Positions 25,572-34,025 of a stretch of DNA of 64,000 nt are shown here, piece after piece. The stretch covers positions 15,804 through 79,803 of the forward strand of contig JBJETA010000005.1 in assembly GCA_051883075.1 (NCBI GenBank), in the 5' to 3' direction. Origin of the DNA: Aminipila sp051883075. GTDB taxonomy: Bacteria; Bacillota; Clostridia; Peptostreptococcales; Anaerovoracaceae. Numbering within the stretch: position 1 is the first letter of the stretch; the number at the start of each line of letters is the position of its first letter. The notes beneath the pieces are model-generated. The model was not told where the DNA came from. It saw nothing but the letters and a program-made list of their open reading frames with translations, and searched no databases. A program made the translations under genes and the position numbers.

Positions 25572-26015
25572 CTAAATTGAAACTTTTACATTTACTACAC
25601 CCGGTACTTCTGTGTAAAGCTTAACCTCTACCTTGAAATCCCCTGTAGTTTTTATAGGATTTTCCATAACGAATTTTTTCTTGTCAATGTCTATATTGTG
25701 CTGCTTTTTAAGCGCCTCTGAAATATCCTTTGATGTGATGGAACCGAACAGTCTGCCGCCTTCGCCTCCCTTAGTCTCAATATTTACGGTAAGCTCCTTC
25801 AGCTTTTCTGCAAGCTGCTGTGCCGCAGCCTTTTCTGCGGCTCTCTTTTCAGCCGCAATAGCCTTCTGCTTTTCAAGGCTTCTTACATTGCCCTCGGTAG
25901 CTTCCTTTGCAAGGCCCTTTGGAATAAGCATATTTCTTGCATATCCGTCATTAACCTTTACAACATCTCCTGCTTTTCCCGAACCTTTTACATCTTTCAA
26001 TAATATTACAACCAT
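25572..26015 (-). CDS. rplI: 50S ribosomal protein L9
   Basis: 147 residues starting MVVILLKDVKGSGKAGDVVKVNDGYARNMLIPKGLA, the unmistakable L9 N-domain, then the long connecting helix and a C-terminal domain with GRLFGSITSKDI. AAGGAGGAG lies 7 bases before the ATG and inside the 3' end of gdpP. Fixed order yybS-gdpP-rplI-dnaB. Confidence 0.98.
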   Translation of the reverse strand: MVVILLKDVKGSGKAGDVVKVNDGYARNMLIPKGLAKEATEGNVRSLEKQKAIAAEKRAAEKAAAQQLAEKLKELTVNIETKGGEGGRLFGSITSKDISEALKKQHNIDIDKKKFVMENPIKTTGDFKVEVKLYTEVPGVVNVKVSI

Positions 26016-26016
26016 T

Positions 26017-27822
26017 TTATTTCTCCTCCTTGTTCTTAGCCATATCGTTTTCTATGACCTCTTCAATCTGCTTCAGCGCTTCTTCAGGGCTGCAGCTTAC
26101 CTGAGCTCCCGCAGTAGTCAGATGACCGCCGCCGCCCAGCTTTTCCATAACCGTCTGCACATTCATTGCCCCGAGTGAACGTGCACTTATGACAGTTACA
26201 CCCTTCTCATTCACACCTGCCACGAAACTGCCTTTTACGCCTTTAATAGTCAGCAGATCATCTGCAGCCTGTGAGTTTATAACCTGTATATCCGGGTGGT
26301 TGCCTCTGCTTATGCTATAAGCAATACCGCCCTGCTTTATCTCTGCATTCGCTATGCAGTTTGCTTTAATCTTGATAGCGTCCACATCGGTCTGGAAAAA
26401 TCTCTTTACCTCAGTAGTATCTGCACCTGCCCTTCTCAGCCATGATGCGGCTTCAAAGGTTCTTACGCCGGTCTTTACCGCAAATCTGTTTGTGTCCATG
26501 GAAATGCCCGCAAGCAGTCCCTCCACCTCAAGCTTTGCCAGATCCTTTCTCTCAACGGAATACTGCAGTATCTCAGTTACAAGCTCCGCTGTTGAGGATG
26601 CATACGGCTCCATATACGAAAGAGTGGCATTTTCTATGCATTCCTCTGCTTTTCTGTGATGGTCAATAACAACTATCTTCTCTGTAAGCTCCAGAAGCTC
26701 ACGGCACTCTGCCAGACTTGGTCTGTGTGTATCAAGAACAACCACTAGGGTATCATTATCCACCATTGAGATAGCCTTTTCGCTGCTTATGAACTCATAG
26801 TCCCCTGTTTCCTTTGCCTGGTTAAAAATAGCGGCAAGCGTATCAAAATAATTGTTTATAACTATATACGCATCTTTGTTTCTGTTTTCGACTATCCTGT
26901 GTATGCCCAGCGCTGCTCCGAAGGAGTCCATATCAGGGTTTTTGTGTCCCATGATAACAACCTTATCAGACTGGTCTATGAGCTGTTTTATGGCATGGGC
27001 GATAATCCTTGATTTCCCCTTGTTTCCTTTTTCAACGGTCTGCATCTTTCCGCCGAAATACTCAAGCGAAGTTCCGTTTTTCAGAACAGCCTGGTCACCG
27101 CCCCTTCCAAGAGCAAGGTCAAGTGCCGCAAGGGCAAACTGCTCAGTCTGTGAAGGGGTTTTTCCTCCCGCACCGATTCCGATGCTCAATGTGACAGGGA
27201 AATCTGCCTCCGTTTCAACCTCTCTTATATCATCAAGTATTGAAAACTTATTTTCCACAACCTTTTCAAGGTAGCTGTTTTCAAAAACCATCAGATAGAG
27301 ATTGTTTTTATATCTTGTAATGGACGCATTTCCCCTTGCCGCCCACTGTCTTACGACTTTATCTATTTCTGTTGATACAGACATCTTCTTATCATCGGAA
27401 GTGCTTGATGTAAGCTCATCATAGTTATCAACATTGATTACCGCCAGACACAGCTTCCGGTCATTTGACTGCTCCTTGAGTCTTTCCAGCTCGGTAATGT
27501 CCTCAAAATAAATAATTGCATGGATATCTTCACTGCTTTCCAGCCTGTTGACACTGATTTTAAAAATTTTGTCATTCCTTAATATGGTAATGTTCTTTTC
27601 GTTTACGTCCTCCGCAAAAAATTCTCCGCATTTAATGCCCGTAAGCGCAAAAATATCCGCATCCTTGATGCCGTCGTATTTAAATACATCACTAATTTTT
27701 TTGCTGGCGCGTGTAACCTTTCCCTGTTCATTGATTATACACATAGGGAAAGGCAGGTATTCGGACAGCAGCTTCTCTATCCTCTTCTCTCTTCCCTTCT
27801 TTTCCAACATATTATCTTCCAT
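26017..27822 (-). CDS. gdpP: GdpP-type cyclic-di-AMP phosphodiesterase lacking N-terminal membrane helices
   Basis: Hydrolyses c-di-AMP. The start is ATG 27822 (AGAGG 8 bases upstream); an ATG at 27849 lacks a ribosome site. 601 residues: PAS (~20-105), a degenerate GGDEF domain (~115-245, with SIGIGAGGKT in place of a clear GGDEF motif), then DHH (KVVIMGHKNPDMDSFGAALG; VVIDHHRKAEE) and DHHA1 (AGVNEKGVTVISARSLG, LGGGGHLTTAGAQ). All catalytic metal residues are present. The two membrane helices that start typical GdpP proteins are missing, and the neighbour leaves no room for them. Confidence 0.9.
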   Translation of the reverse strand: MEDNMLEKKGREKRIEKLLSEYLPFPMCIINEQGKVTRASKKISDVFKYDGIKDADIFALTGIKCGEFFAEDVNEKNITILRNDKIFKISVNRLESSEDIHAIIYFEDITELERLKEQSNDRKLCLAVINVDNYDELTSSTSDDKKMSVSTEIDKVVRQWAARGNASITRYKNNLYLMVFENSYLEKVVENKFSILDDIREVETEADFPVTLSIGIGAGGKTPSQTEQFALAALDLALGRGGDQAVLKNGTSLEYFGGKMQTVEKGNKGKSRIIAHAIKQLIDQSDKVVIMGHKNPDMDSFGAALGIHRIVENRNKDAYIVINNYFDTLAAIFNQAKETGDYEFISSEKAISMVDNDTLVVVLDTHRPSLAECRELLELTEKIVVIDHHRKAEECIENATLSYMEPYASSTAELVTEILQYSVERKDLAKLEVEGLLAGISMDTNRFAVKTGVRTFEAASWLRRAGADTTEVKRFFQTDVDAIKIKANCIANAEIKQGGIAYSISRGNHPDIQVINSQAADDLLTIKGVKGSFVAGVNEKGVTVISARSLGAMNVQTVMEKLGGGGHLTTAGAQVSCSPEEALKQIEEVIENDMAKNKEEK

Positions 27823-27854
27823 AGCAAATTCCTCTTTCTCAGATATCATTTACA

Positions 27855-28598
27855 CTAATGCTTTGTTATGGCTTTTCTCAGACCAAAACCTAAATCAAGA
27901 AAACCCAGCAGGCTGAGCATAAGCTGGCCTATCGCCGTAGGATAAAACAACGCACACAGCAGGACCGGCACTATGACAGGAAGCTTCTTCTGATGACAGA
28001 AATAAAAGATTACCGCCATGCCCTGAATCTGGAAAACAAACTGGAAAAGAACCTGAATATTGGCCTCCAGAACATTGCTTCCTGCTATGTCCAGCACTAC
28101 CGCTATCAACGTCATAAGATAAATAAGCACCCATCCCCACAGTGCCGTTTTCGGAAGAGTGAACTCATGAAACGGTGTAAGCATAGGCAAAGGATTTTTC
28201 ATCTTACGGCTAAGCTTTGAAACAATCCTGTATTCAAAATATGACAAAACAGTGCACCATACCAATATGACAGCCGGCAGTGCATTGATTGTATAGGTAT
28301 ATACACTTGTAAGTGCGGCTACCCTTTCCGAAGCTGATGCATCCTCCATACCAAGCATATTTACCAGCATCTCATTTTGTGCTGCCGCTTCCGCAAAGAT
28401 ATGAAGGTCCCCTGCAATGAGCTTCCCAATGGGATGGCCGGAAGCCGCCGCAATGCAGAACATCAGCAGCATTGCCATCGCCACAGACATGACGCCCTCA
28501 AAAATCGCCCTGTACCCACTGCCGCTTTTCCTGCCTGTAGCTGCCATGACAGGAAGTGGCAGAAATACCAATAATGAAAATATAATCAATGTATACAT
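27855..28598 (-). CDS. yybS: YybS family (DUF2232) membrane protein
   Basis: 247 residues with seven or eight hydrophobic segments and the DUF2232 ending FLDLGFGLRK. Function not established in the family. It heads the yybS-gdpP-rplI-dnaB operon as in B. subtilis, with a promoter at 28627-28655. The short gap (32 bases) to gdpP implies co-transcription. Confidence 0.85.
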   Translation of the reverse strand: MYTLIIFSLLVFLPLPVMAATGRKSGSGYRAIFEGVMSVAMAMLLMFCIAAASGHPIGKLIAGDLHIFAEAAAQNEMLVNMLGMEDASASERVAALTSVYTYTINALPAVILVWCTVLSYFEYRIVSKLSRKMKNPLPMLTPFHEFTLPKTALWGWVLIYLMTLIAVVLDIAGSNVLEANIQVLFQFVFQIQGMAVIFYFCHQKKLPVIVPVLLCALFYPTAIGQLMLSLLGFLDLGFGLRKAITKH

Positions 28599-28626
28599 AT
28601 ACTTCTCCCTATTCTATAACTTATTA

Positions 28627-28655
28627 AGTATACCATAAAATGATTACTATTTCAA
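28627..28655 (-). promoter_or_regulatory. Promoter of the yybS-gdpP-rplI-dnaB operon
   Basis: On the minus strand TTGAAA (28655-28650), 17 bases, TATACT (28632-28627), 29 bases before the yybS start. Confidence 0.7.
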
Positions 28656-28726
28656 ACCACTACATATAGGCAATTCAAGGCTTCTAAGTAGTATATATCC
28701 TTTTTATTGATTTGCCTTCATAATTA

Positions 28727-28757
28727 TTGACAGTCCTATTCCTGATAATGATATAAT
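28727..28757 (+). promoter_or_regulatory. Possible old promoter of the dinD remnant
   Basis: TTGACA (28727-28732) and TGATATAAT (-10 at 28752-28757, extended). The 19-base spacer is long, so activity is uncertain. Confidence 0.35.
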
Positions 28758-28814
28758 GGCTTATATACATAAGGAACAGGTGTACCATCTGATTTAGTTT
28801 TATCAAAGGTAGAT

Positions 28815-29182
28815 ATGTCTGCTGTTGAGTTTTGGTATGCACGTGAATTAATGCCGTTGCTCGGATATGAACGATGGGAGAATTTTGACAAAGCTATTTC
28901 TCGTGCAATGGATTCCTGTGAAACCAGTGGCATAGAGGTTTCAGACCATTTTCGTGAGGTCACGAAAATGGTTCCTTTGGGTAGTGGTGCACAAAGGTCA
29001 GTTAAGGACTATATGCTTACTCGTTATGCTTGTTATTTGATTGCACAGAACGGTGATCCCCCCCTTCCGAGGATATTAAGAAACTGGAGCGACGTGTAAA
29101 GTCACAGGAGAAGAAATTAGCGGCACAGGCAGGAAAATTGCCTGAGTCAACAGCGGATGGAGATGTGGATGACGGCGAATAA
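28815..29182 (+). pseudogene. dinD-like gene remnant with internal deletion and frameshift
   Basis: The first frame (28815-29099) gives SAVEFWYARELMPLLGYERW, VSDHFREVTKMVPLGSGAQR and RYACYLIAQNGDP, the N-terminal part of DinD (DNA-damage-inducible protein D). After NGDP the frame hits a run of seven C (29058-29064). The next frame then continues from 29063 with SEDIKKLERRVKSQEKKL up to TAA at 29180-29182, the C-terminal end of DinD. The whole middle of the protein (normally ~280 residues) is missing. No ribosome site is evident. So this is a collapsed gene, not a short functional one. Confidence 0.82.
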
Positions 29183-29239
29183 ATTGGAACTTACATGGTA
29201 TAAAAAAGCGAGCCTATTTGCATTGGACATTATAAAAAA

Positions 29240-29289
29240 TAAAAATAAAAAATCCCTAGACCTTTAGAATTTCCAATAGTCTAGGGATT
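29240..29289 (-). terminator. Terminator of rpsF-ssb-rpsR
   Basis: 10-bp arms AATCCCTAGA (29251-29260) and TCTAGGGATT (29280-29289), followed on the minus strand by TTTTTTATTTT, 20 bases beyond the rpsR stop. Confidence 0.85.
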
Positions 29290-29308
29290 AAAAATCTAAT
29301 TATTTAAA

Positions 29309-29542
29309 TTAGTCAGCTACGTAAGGAAGTAAAGCAACGATTCTTGCTCTCTTGATAGCCTTAGTAACTTCTCTCTGGTGAATAGCACAAGTACCTGTGA
29401 TTCTCTTAGGAAGGATCTTACCTCTTTCAGTAACATACTTCTTTAGCTTATCAACATCCTTGTAATCTATAGCTTCTGTCTTGTCGGCACAGAACTGACA
29501 AACTTTCTTTCTTCTCATGCCGCCACGTCTCTTATCCATCAT
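29309..29542 (-). CDS. rpsR: 30S ribosomal protein S18
   Basis: 77 residues: basic N-terminus RRGGMRRKKVCQFCADK, then the S18 core IDYKDVDKLKKYVTERGKILPKRITGTCAIHQREVTKAIKRAR. The N-terminal CxxC and a further Cys are present, i.e. a zinc-type (C+) paralogue. GAAAGGAG precedes the ATG. Last gene of rpsF-ssb-rpsR. Confidence 0.98.
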   Translation of the reverse strand: MMDKRRGGMRRKKVCQFCADKTEAIDYKDVDKLKKYVTERGKILPKRITGTCAIHQREVTKAIKRARIVALLPYVAD

Positions 29543-29599
29543 AGTTTTCGCTCTCCTTTCATAAAATATGAGCGAGGTTCTACCTCAATCCGCAGATGC

Positions 29600-30040
29600 T
29601 TAGAACGGTAAATCATCATCATCCAAAGAAGAAAATCCTTCAGGGATAGATGAATCCTCCATCGGCTCAAAGCCAGTAGGCACTGATGAATTGTCAAATC
29701 CGCCTTGTCCTCTGTCATTATCGCTTCTGCTTCCTAAAAACTCTACTCTGTCAGCTACAACATCAGTAGTATACACCTTTGTGCCATCCTGCTTTGTATA
29801 GCTTCCTGTCTGTATTCTTCCCTGTACCGCAACCTGCTGGCCTTTTTTTACAAAACGCTCAACAAGCTCTGCAGTCTTGCCAAATGCAACAATACTTGGG
29901 AAATCTGTCTGTCTTTCTTTCCCCTGCCCTACCGGTCTGTCAATCGCAAGAGTAAATCTCGCTACAGCCATCTGAGTGCTCGGAGTGTATCTAACTTCGG
30001 GGTCTCTTGTAAGTCGTCCGATAAGAACTACATTATTCAT
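29600..30040 (-). CDS. ssb: Single-stranded DNA-binding protein
   Basis: 146 residues: OB-fold MNNVVLIGRLTRDPEVRYTPSTQMAVARFTLAIDR to about residue 105, a Gly/Asn/Ser linker and the acidic tip DDDDLPF that recruits partner repair and replication proteins. Between rpsF and rpsR, the standard location. GGGGGG ribosome site before the ATG. Confidence 0.98.
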   Translation of the reverse strand: MNNVVLIGRLTRDPEVRYTPSTQMAVARFTLAIDRPVGQGKERQTDFPSIVAFGKTAELVERFVKKGQQVAVQGRIQTGSYTKQDGTKVYTTDVVADRVEFLGSRSDNDRGQGGFDNSSVPTGFEPMEDSSIPEGFSSLDDDDLPF

Positions 30041-30060
30041 GTTTCAATCCCCCCTATTTC

Positions 30061-30348
30061 CTATTTTTCGTCTTTGTTTACGATTAGATGTCTCATAACT
30101 GCATCTGAGATTCTAAGTCTTCTGTCAAGTTCTTTTGGAAGATTTCTTCCTGCCTTGAACTCAACTACAACATAGTAACCTTCGTTCTTCTTCTGGATTG
30201 GGTAAGCAAGCTTTCTCATGCCCCAAACATCTACGTTACCAACCTCACCATCAGCAGCGATGATAGTCTTTACAGTTTCAACAACTGCATCCTTCTTCGC
30301 ATCTTCTAATGTAGGGTCGATAATGAACATTACTTCGTAATTTGTCAT
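30061..30348 (-). CDS. rpsF: 30S ribosomal protein S6
   Basis: The start is ATG 30348 (MTNYEVMFIIDPTLED), with GGGAGGTG 8 bases upstream; an earlier in-frame start is not credible. 95 residues with the S6 pattern KLAYPIQKKNEGYYVVVEF and RRLRISDAVMRHLIVNKDE. Heads the S6-SSB-S18 operon. Confidence 0.98.
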   Translation of the reverse strand: MTNYEVMFIIDPTLEDAKKDAVVETVKTIIAADGEVGNVDVWGMRKLAYPIQKKNEGYYVVVEFKAGRNLPKELDRRLRISDAVMRHLIVNKDEK

Positions 30349-30374
30349 TCTTTTCACCTCCCTATGGACTTTTG

Positions 30375-30393
30375 GTGCAGGCATCCCCTGCAC
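30375..30393 (-). promoter_or_regulatory. Leader hairpin ahead of rpsF
   Basis: GTGCAGG (30375-30381) and CCTGCAC (30387-30393) form a 7-bp stem in the ~90-base leader. The S6:S18 complex is known to bind leaders of this operon in many bacteria. This may be that element, but I cannot match the full consensus. Confidence 0.35.
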
Positions 30394-30447
30394 AGAGATC
30401 ATTGATTTTCCGTTATGAAATATATTTTCATAAAATCATGCCTTTTA

Positions 30448-30475
30448 ATTATACTACTTTTTTGGACAAATGCAA
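30448..30475 (-). promoter_or_regulatory. Promoter of rpsF-ssb-rpsR
   Basis: On the minus strand TTGCAT (30475-30470), 16 bases, TATAAT (30453-30448), giving a leader of roughly 90 bases before the rpsF ATG. Confidence 0.7.
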
Positions 30476-30497
30476 GAACTTTTTATCCAAAGTTTGT

Positions 30498-31394
30498 CTA
30501 TTTTTTTAATTCCAAAACACACCTGTCAACCTCTTCAGGCAGAGGTATTGAATCCGCCGCACCCTTTACGGAAACCGCCATGGCTGAGGCCTTTGCCGCC
30601 CTTGTCATAGCCTCTTCTATATCCATACCTTCTGAAAGCGATGCAAGGAAATATCCGCTGAAGGTATCGCCCGCACAGGTAGTATCAACAGCCTTTACAT
30701 CATAACAGCCGATGCTGAATCTTCTTTCCCTGTCCGCATAGCGTGAACCTTTATCCCCAAGAGTCAGAACAACTTTGCTTTCACTGTACCGCTCCATCAT
30801 AACATCAAGGATTTCATCGGGCTCACTTTTACCTGTGATAGCTTCACCTTCGATTTCGTTCATCATAAAATAAGTTATCTTTTTCAGATCAAGCTCCGTA
30901 ATTTTTTCATTCATCGGGCTTGGATTCAGTACAATCTGCATGCCCTGTTCATAAGCCGCATCAACGATTTCTTTTAAAGAGCTGATTTCATTCTGAAGCA
31001 CAAGAATGTCCCCCTTTTCGAAACAGCTTATAACCTGCTTTGCATATTCGGGAGTGATTTCCTGGTTTGCCCCTCCAAAAAGCACGATACAGTTCTGTCC
31101 ACTTTTATCCACCTGTATAAAAGCATTGCCCGTAGGTACGTCAAACAGCTTGATATGTTTCGTATTAACACCGTTTTCAATAAGCTTTTCCTTGAGAAAT
31201 TCACCGTCTGCACCCATGCCTCCCGCATGATAAACCTCCGCTCCCGCCTTTGCAAGAGCCACAGACTGGTTAAGACCCTTGCCGCCGCAGAATCTGCCGA
31301 CCTCATCCGCAGCAAGAGTTTCTCCCGGCATCACAAAATGGTCTACGTTGTAAACCCAGTCAATATTTAAAGACCCGAAATTTAAAATCTTCAT
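30498..31394 (-). CDS. PfkB family sugar kinase (ribokinase-like)
   Basis: 298 residues. PfkB signatures: GRFCGGKGLNQSVALAKAG near residue 35 and the catalytic DTTCAGDTFSGYFLASL near residue 236, with KGAADSIPLPEEV at the end as in ribokinases. GGGGAG precedes the ATG. It follows the class II aldolase gene by 17 bases, so kinase and aldolase may act on one sugar (phosphorylation, then retro-aldol cleavage). The sugar cannot be named. Confidence 0.88.
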   Translation of the reverse strand: MKILNFGSLNIDWVYNVDHFVMPGETLAADEVGRFCGGKGLNQSVALAKAGAEVYHAGGMGADGEFLKEKLIENGVNTKHIKLFDVPTGNAFIQVDKSGQNCIVLFGGANQEITPEYAKQVISCFEKGDILVLQNEISSLKEIVDAAYEQGMQIVLNPSPMNEKITELDLKKITYFMMNEIEGEAITGKSEPDEILDVMMERYSESKVVLTLGDKGSRYADRERRFSIGCYDVKAVDTTCAGDTFSGYFLASLSEGMDIEEAMTRAAKASAMAVSVKGAADSIPLPEEVDRCVLELKK

Positions 31395-31411
31395 ATTTCT
31401 CCCCCGTCTTT

Positions 31412-32761
31412 CTATTTAAAACGTTCTTTTATTTCCTGTGCCTGCTCCTCGGTAATGGTCTGTACCCTGCCTCCCAGAAGCTTCGAGTTTACAACTGCCT
31501 CCGCGCTTGAGTCCAGCACCTCCAGCTTGTCGAAAGCGTTATATATGCTGTCGCCCGTGCAGATATAACAGTCATTTTCCACTATTGCTACCGGAGCTTT
31601 TTCCTTAAAATATTCTGCCAGTCCCTCCCTGTTTTTATATACACTTCCGAAAGGAAACTTGGAAATGTCCTCTCTGAGAACTATATAACACTCTGGGATT
31701 GTTTTCAAATCGTAGTTAAAATCCGTAACAGCAAATACCATGGCATTTACAGGTGCTGCCATTATTATAGCATTGATTTCAGGATTTTCCTCATATATTT
31801 TCTTATGCAGCAGTACGCTTTTTGAAGGCACTTTACCGGCTTCGACTCTGTTTCCGCTTATTCTGACGATTTCATCTTCACCAAGGTCTGCGTTGTCAGA
31901 TCCGCTTTCAGTAATAAGGAAACTGTTTTCATCAAGCCTTGCGGATATGACTCCCAGGTTCTGTGTAAACAGATGTCTTCTGTAGCCCCGCGCCATGAAA
32001 TCGCAGACAGACTTCCGAAGCAGCTTTTCTTTATCTTCTGCTTCTGATAAATTTAAGCTTTTTGCCTCCTTTTGGCTTTGCTCTGCTTCTTCATATTCCA
32101 GTCCGTCCCATGCCGTTTTCTCGGCTTCGTTATAGTCTTGTATATCGGCTTCACTTATGACATTAAACTTTCCGTCAGCATAAATGTTTGCCTTTGCCTG
32201 AAGCTGTATGCTGAAATCCAGATCCTGAAACAGTCCGAAGGCTTCTTTCAGTCCGCCTCCGGATGCCGCAAAGGCTCCGTGGTTTTCAAGGATTGCCGTG
32301 TTTGTGTTTTCACCTTCCGCAAATTCTTTTTCCACTTTTTCTTTCAGCTCAATCGTACCGGGGCATGCGTATTTAGCGATACGCGGATTTTTAACTCTGT
32401 TGTAAACCTGCGGTATGAGCCTTGTCTCAGGCAGTTCTCTCAAAAAGCTCATGGCTACAAGTGCCGGAGGATGAGCATGAACAACCGCATTGAACTCAGG
32501 TCGTTTTTTAAGTATTACTTTGTGTATTTCCGTTTCCACCGACGGTTTTCTGTTTCCCACAACTGTTCCGTCAGGCAAAATCTTTAGTATATCATCCTCT
32601 TTGTATCTGCCTTTATCTCCGCCTGAGGGCGTAACCCACAGGTTTCCATCTTCATCCTTCAGCGAAAGATTTCCGCCTGAAACTGTTGTAAGCCCCGCTT
32701 CGTATATCCTGGACATTATCAGGCACAGCTGTTTTTGCGGGCTGATATTTTCAAATTTCAT
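31412..32761 (-). CDS. Duplicated class II aldolase/adducin-domain protein
   Basis: 449 residues holding two class II aldolase modules. The first (~1-200) has SGGNLSLKD, TPSGGDKG, SVETEIHKV, the zinc ligands HAHPPALVAMS and AILENHGAFAASGG, so it should bind metal and cleave or isomerise a phosphosugar. The second (~240-430) keeps the outline (SESGSDN-like segment, PSKSVLLHKKIYEENPEINAIIMAAPVNAM, VENDCYICTGDS) but the HxH pair is lost (MAAP), so it is probably structural. Upstream of and likely co-transcribed with the PfkB kinase. Confidence 0.8.
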   Translation of the reverse strand: MKFENISPQKQLCLIMSRIYEAGLTTVSGGNLSLKDEDGNLWVTPSGGDKGRYKEDDILKILPDGTVVGNRKPSVETEIHKVILKKRPEFNAVVHAHPPALVAMSFLRELPETRLIPQVYNRVKNPRIAKYACPGTIELKEKVEKEFAEGENTNTAILENHGAFAASGGGLKEAFGLFQDLDFSIQLQAKANIYADGKFNVISEADIQDYNEAEKTAWDGLEYEEAEQSQKEAKSLNLSEAEDKEKLLRKSVCDFMARGYRRHLFTQNLGVISARLDENSFLITESGSDNADLGEDEIVRISGNRVEAGKVPSKSVLLHKKIYEENPEINAIIMAAPVNAMVFAVTDFNYDLKTIPECYIVLREDISKFPFGSVYKNREGLAEYFKEKAPVAIVENDCYICTGDSIYNAFDKLEVLDSSAEAVVNSKLLGGRVQTITEEQAQEIKERFK

Positions 32762-32811
32762 AACATTTTCTCCAAAGTTTTATTTTTTCTGTCATTCCTG
32801 ATTCTTTTGTA

Positions 32812-32837
32812 GAAAAAAAGCGGCTCACGCCGCCTTT
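32812..32837 (-). terminator. Intrinsic terminator after the nucleotidyltransferase gene
   Basis: GCGGC-TCAC-GCCGC stem (32820-32833), extended by AT pairs, followed on the minus strand by seven T. It starts 8 bases beyond the stop at 32845. Confidence 0.85.
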
Positions 32838-32844
32838 ATGTTTC

Positions 32845-33768
32845 TTATTTCCAAAGCTTATCGGGATAAAGCCCCTTGTCTTTCAGCGACTGAAGGGAAT
32901 CAACTACCATAGGCTTGTCTTCCTTGTATGTTACACCATACCATCTGTCAGTTGATTTAAGAACCTTTACTGTTGCTTTTCCTTCTTTGATAAGGGCATC
33001 AACTGCCAAAGGCAGGAAATATTCGCCTTTAAGCGGATTTTCTTTCAGGGCATTATCAAGAAATGCAGGGAAGCGTGCTTCCATCTCATCAATCATGCTT
33101 CTTGAGAAACCCCAGAAGTTCATGGATACCGGAGTACCCTTTTCTACCTGCTCCCATGTTGCTCCGTCATCCTCCGTAAAAGCAATGCTTCCGTCAGGCT
33201 GCCAGCTGATCTTTGTGCGTTCAATGATTTCTTCAAGATATCCGTCTTCTGATGTCTGACAAACACCTCTTGCAACTGTACCGTTTTCCGTAAGAGTGTT
33301 CTCAACAAGATAGCCTGCCATGCAGAATCTGTATTTGTCATCATCCTGTGTATTTGCAAGATAGTCGTAAATACTCTGGAATGCTCCGGGACCGTAGTAA
33401 TCATCAGCATTGATAACTGCAAAGGGGCCGTCTATCATATCTCTTGCACTCAGAACTGCATGACATGTTCCCCATGGCTTTACTCTTCCTTCAGGTACTT
33501 CATATCCCTCAGGCAGGTCTGTAAGCTCCTGAAAAGCATAGCGTATATTCAGATGCTTTGCCGCTCTGCCTTCCATAATCTTCTTAAAATCTTCTTCTAT
33601 TTCTTTTTTTATGATACATATAACCTCTTTAAAGCCTGCAAGATAAGCGTCATAAAGAGAAAAGTCTATAATCAGCTCGCCTGCGGAGCCGACAGGGTCC
33701 ATCTGCTTCAGACCGCCGTATCTGCTGCCCATACCTGCTGCCATTATTACTAAAACCGGTTCTTTCAT
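32845..33768 (-). CDS. Sugar-phosphate nucleotidylyltransferase family protein
   Basis: 307 residues of nucleotidyltransferase fold. The N-terminal MAAGMGSRYGGLKQMDPVG is the NTP-binding loop, followed by WGTCHAVLSARD and AVINADDYYGPGAF (metal Asp pair). C-terminal part LKSTDRWYGVTYKEDKPMVVDSLQSL. The family makes NDP-sugars or related activated compounds; the substrate is unknown. CGAGGTGAG gives a ribosome site. A structured intergenic element lies 75 bases upstream. Confidence 0.85.
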   Translation of the reverse strand: MKEPVLVIMAAGMGSRYGGLKQMDPVGSAGELIIDFSLYDAYLAGFKEVICIIKKEIEEDFKKIMEGRAAKHLNIRYAFQELTDLPEGYEVPEGRVKPWGTCHAVLSARDMIDGPFAVINADDYYGPGAFQSIYDYLANTQDDDKYRFCMAGYLVENTLTENGTVARGVCQTSEDGYLEEIIERTKISWQPDGSIAFTEDDGATWEQVEKGTPVSMNFWGFSRSMIDEMEARFPAFLDNALKENPLKGEYFLPLAVDALIKEGKATVKVLKSTDRWYGVTYKEDKPMVVDSLQSLKDKGLYPDKLWK

Positions 33769-33842
33769 CTATTCTCACCTCGTATTAAATCATCTGTCTT
33801 TAATAATATTTTATTCCGCTTTTTAATGTATCATATTTTATA

Positions 33843-33945
33843 TAAAAAAAACAGTATTTTTGGTAAATCACTGTCTCCCGTACTTTTTTATGATTCTCTT
33901 TTTCAACCTAAAGCGGATTTCAGCTGCCAAATACTGTTTTTCCAC
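33843..33945 (-). other. Structured intergenic element ending in a terminator-like stem
   Basis: Perfect 13-bp arms (33846-33858 and 33929-33941), extended by further pairs, enclose ~70 bases. On the minus strand the closing arm is followed by eight T, like an intrinsic terminator, and it lies upstream of the nucleotidyltransferase gene (start 33768). The enclosed sequence contains ACGGGAGACAG and AAATCCGCTTTAG. It could be a cis-regulatory leader or a small RNA. I matched it to no known class. Confidence 0.5.
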
Positions 33946-33971
33946 TTTTACCGAAGCACCGGCTATTATAT

Positions 33972-33987
33972 AATGTATTTATACATT
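33972..33987. promoter_or_regulatory. Palindrome upstream of the DUF2148 gene
   Basis: AATGTAT (33972-33978), two bases, ATACATT (33981-33987), just after a TATAAT at 33968-33973 on the + strand. A repressor operator for the gene at 34026 is possible; no -35 is clear. Confidence 0.35.
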
Positions 33988-34025
33988 TGTTTTTAATTAC
34001 CAATAACTATAGGAGGCTGATAAAT

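Noticed and set aside
33843..33945. Signal recognition particle RNA
   Set aside because: AAATCCGCTTTAG recalls part of Bacillus-type SRP RNA, but the conserved GGAAGGAAGCA apical part and the pairing GCGG partner are missing.
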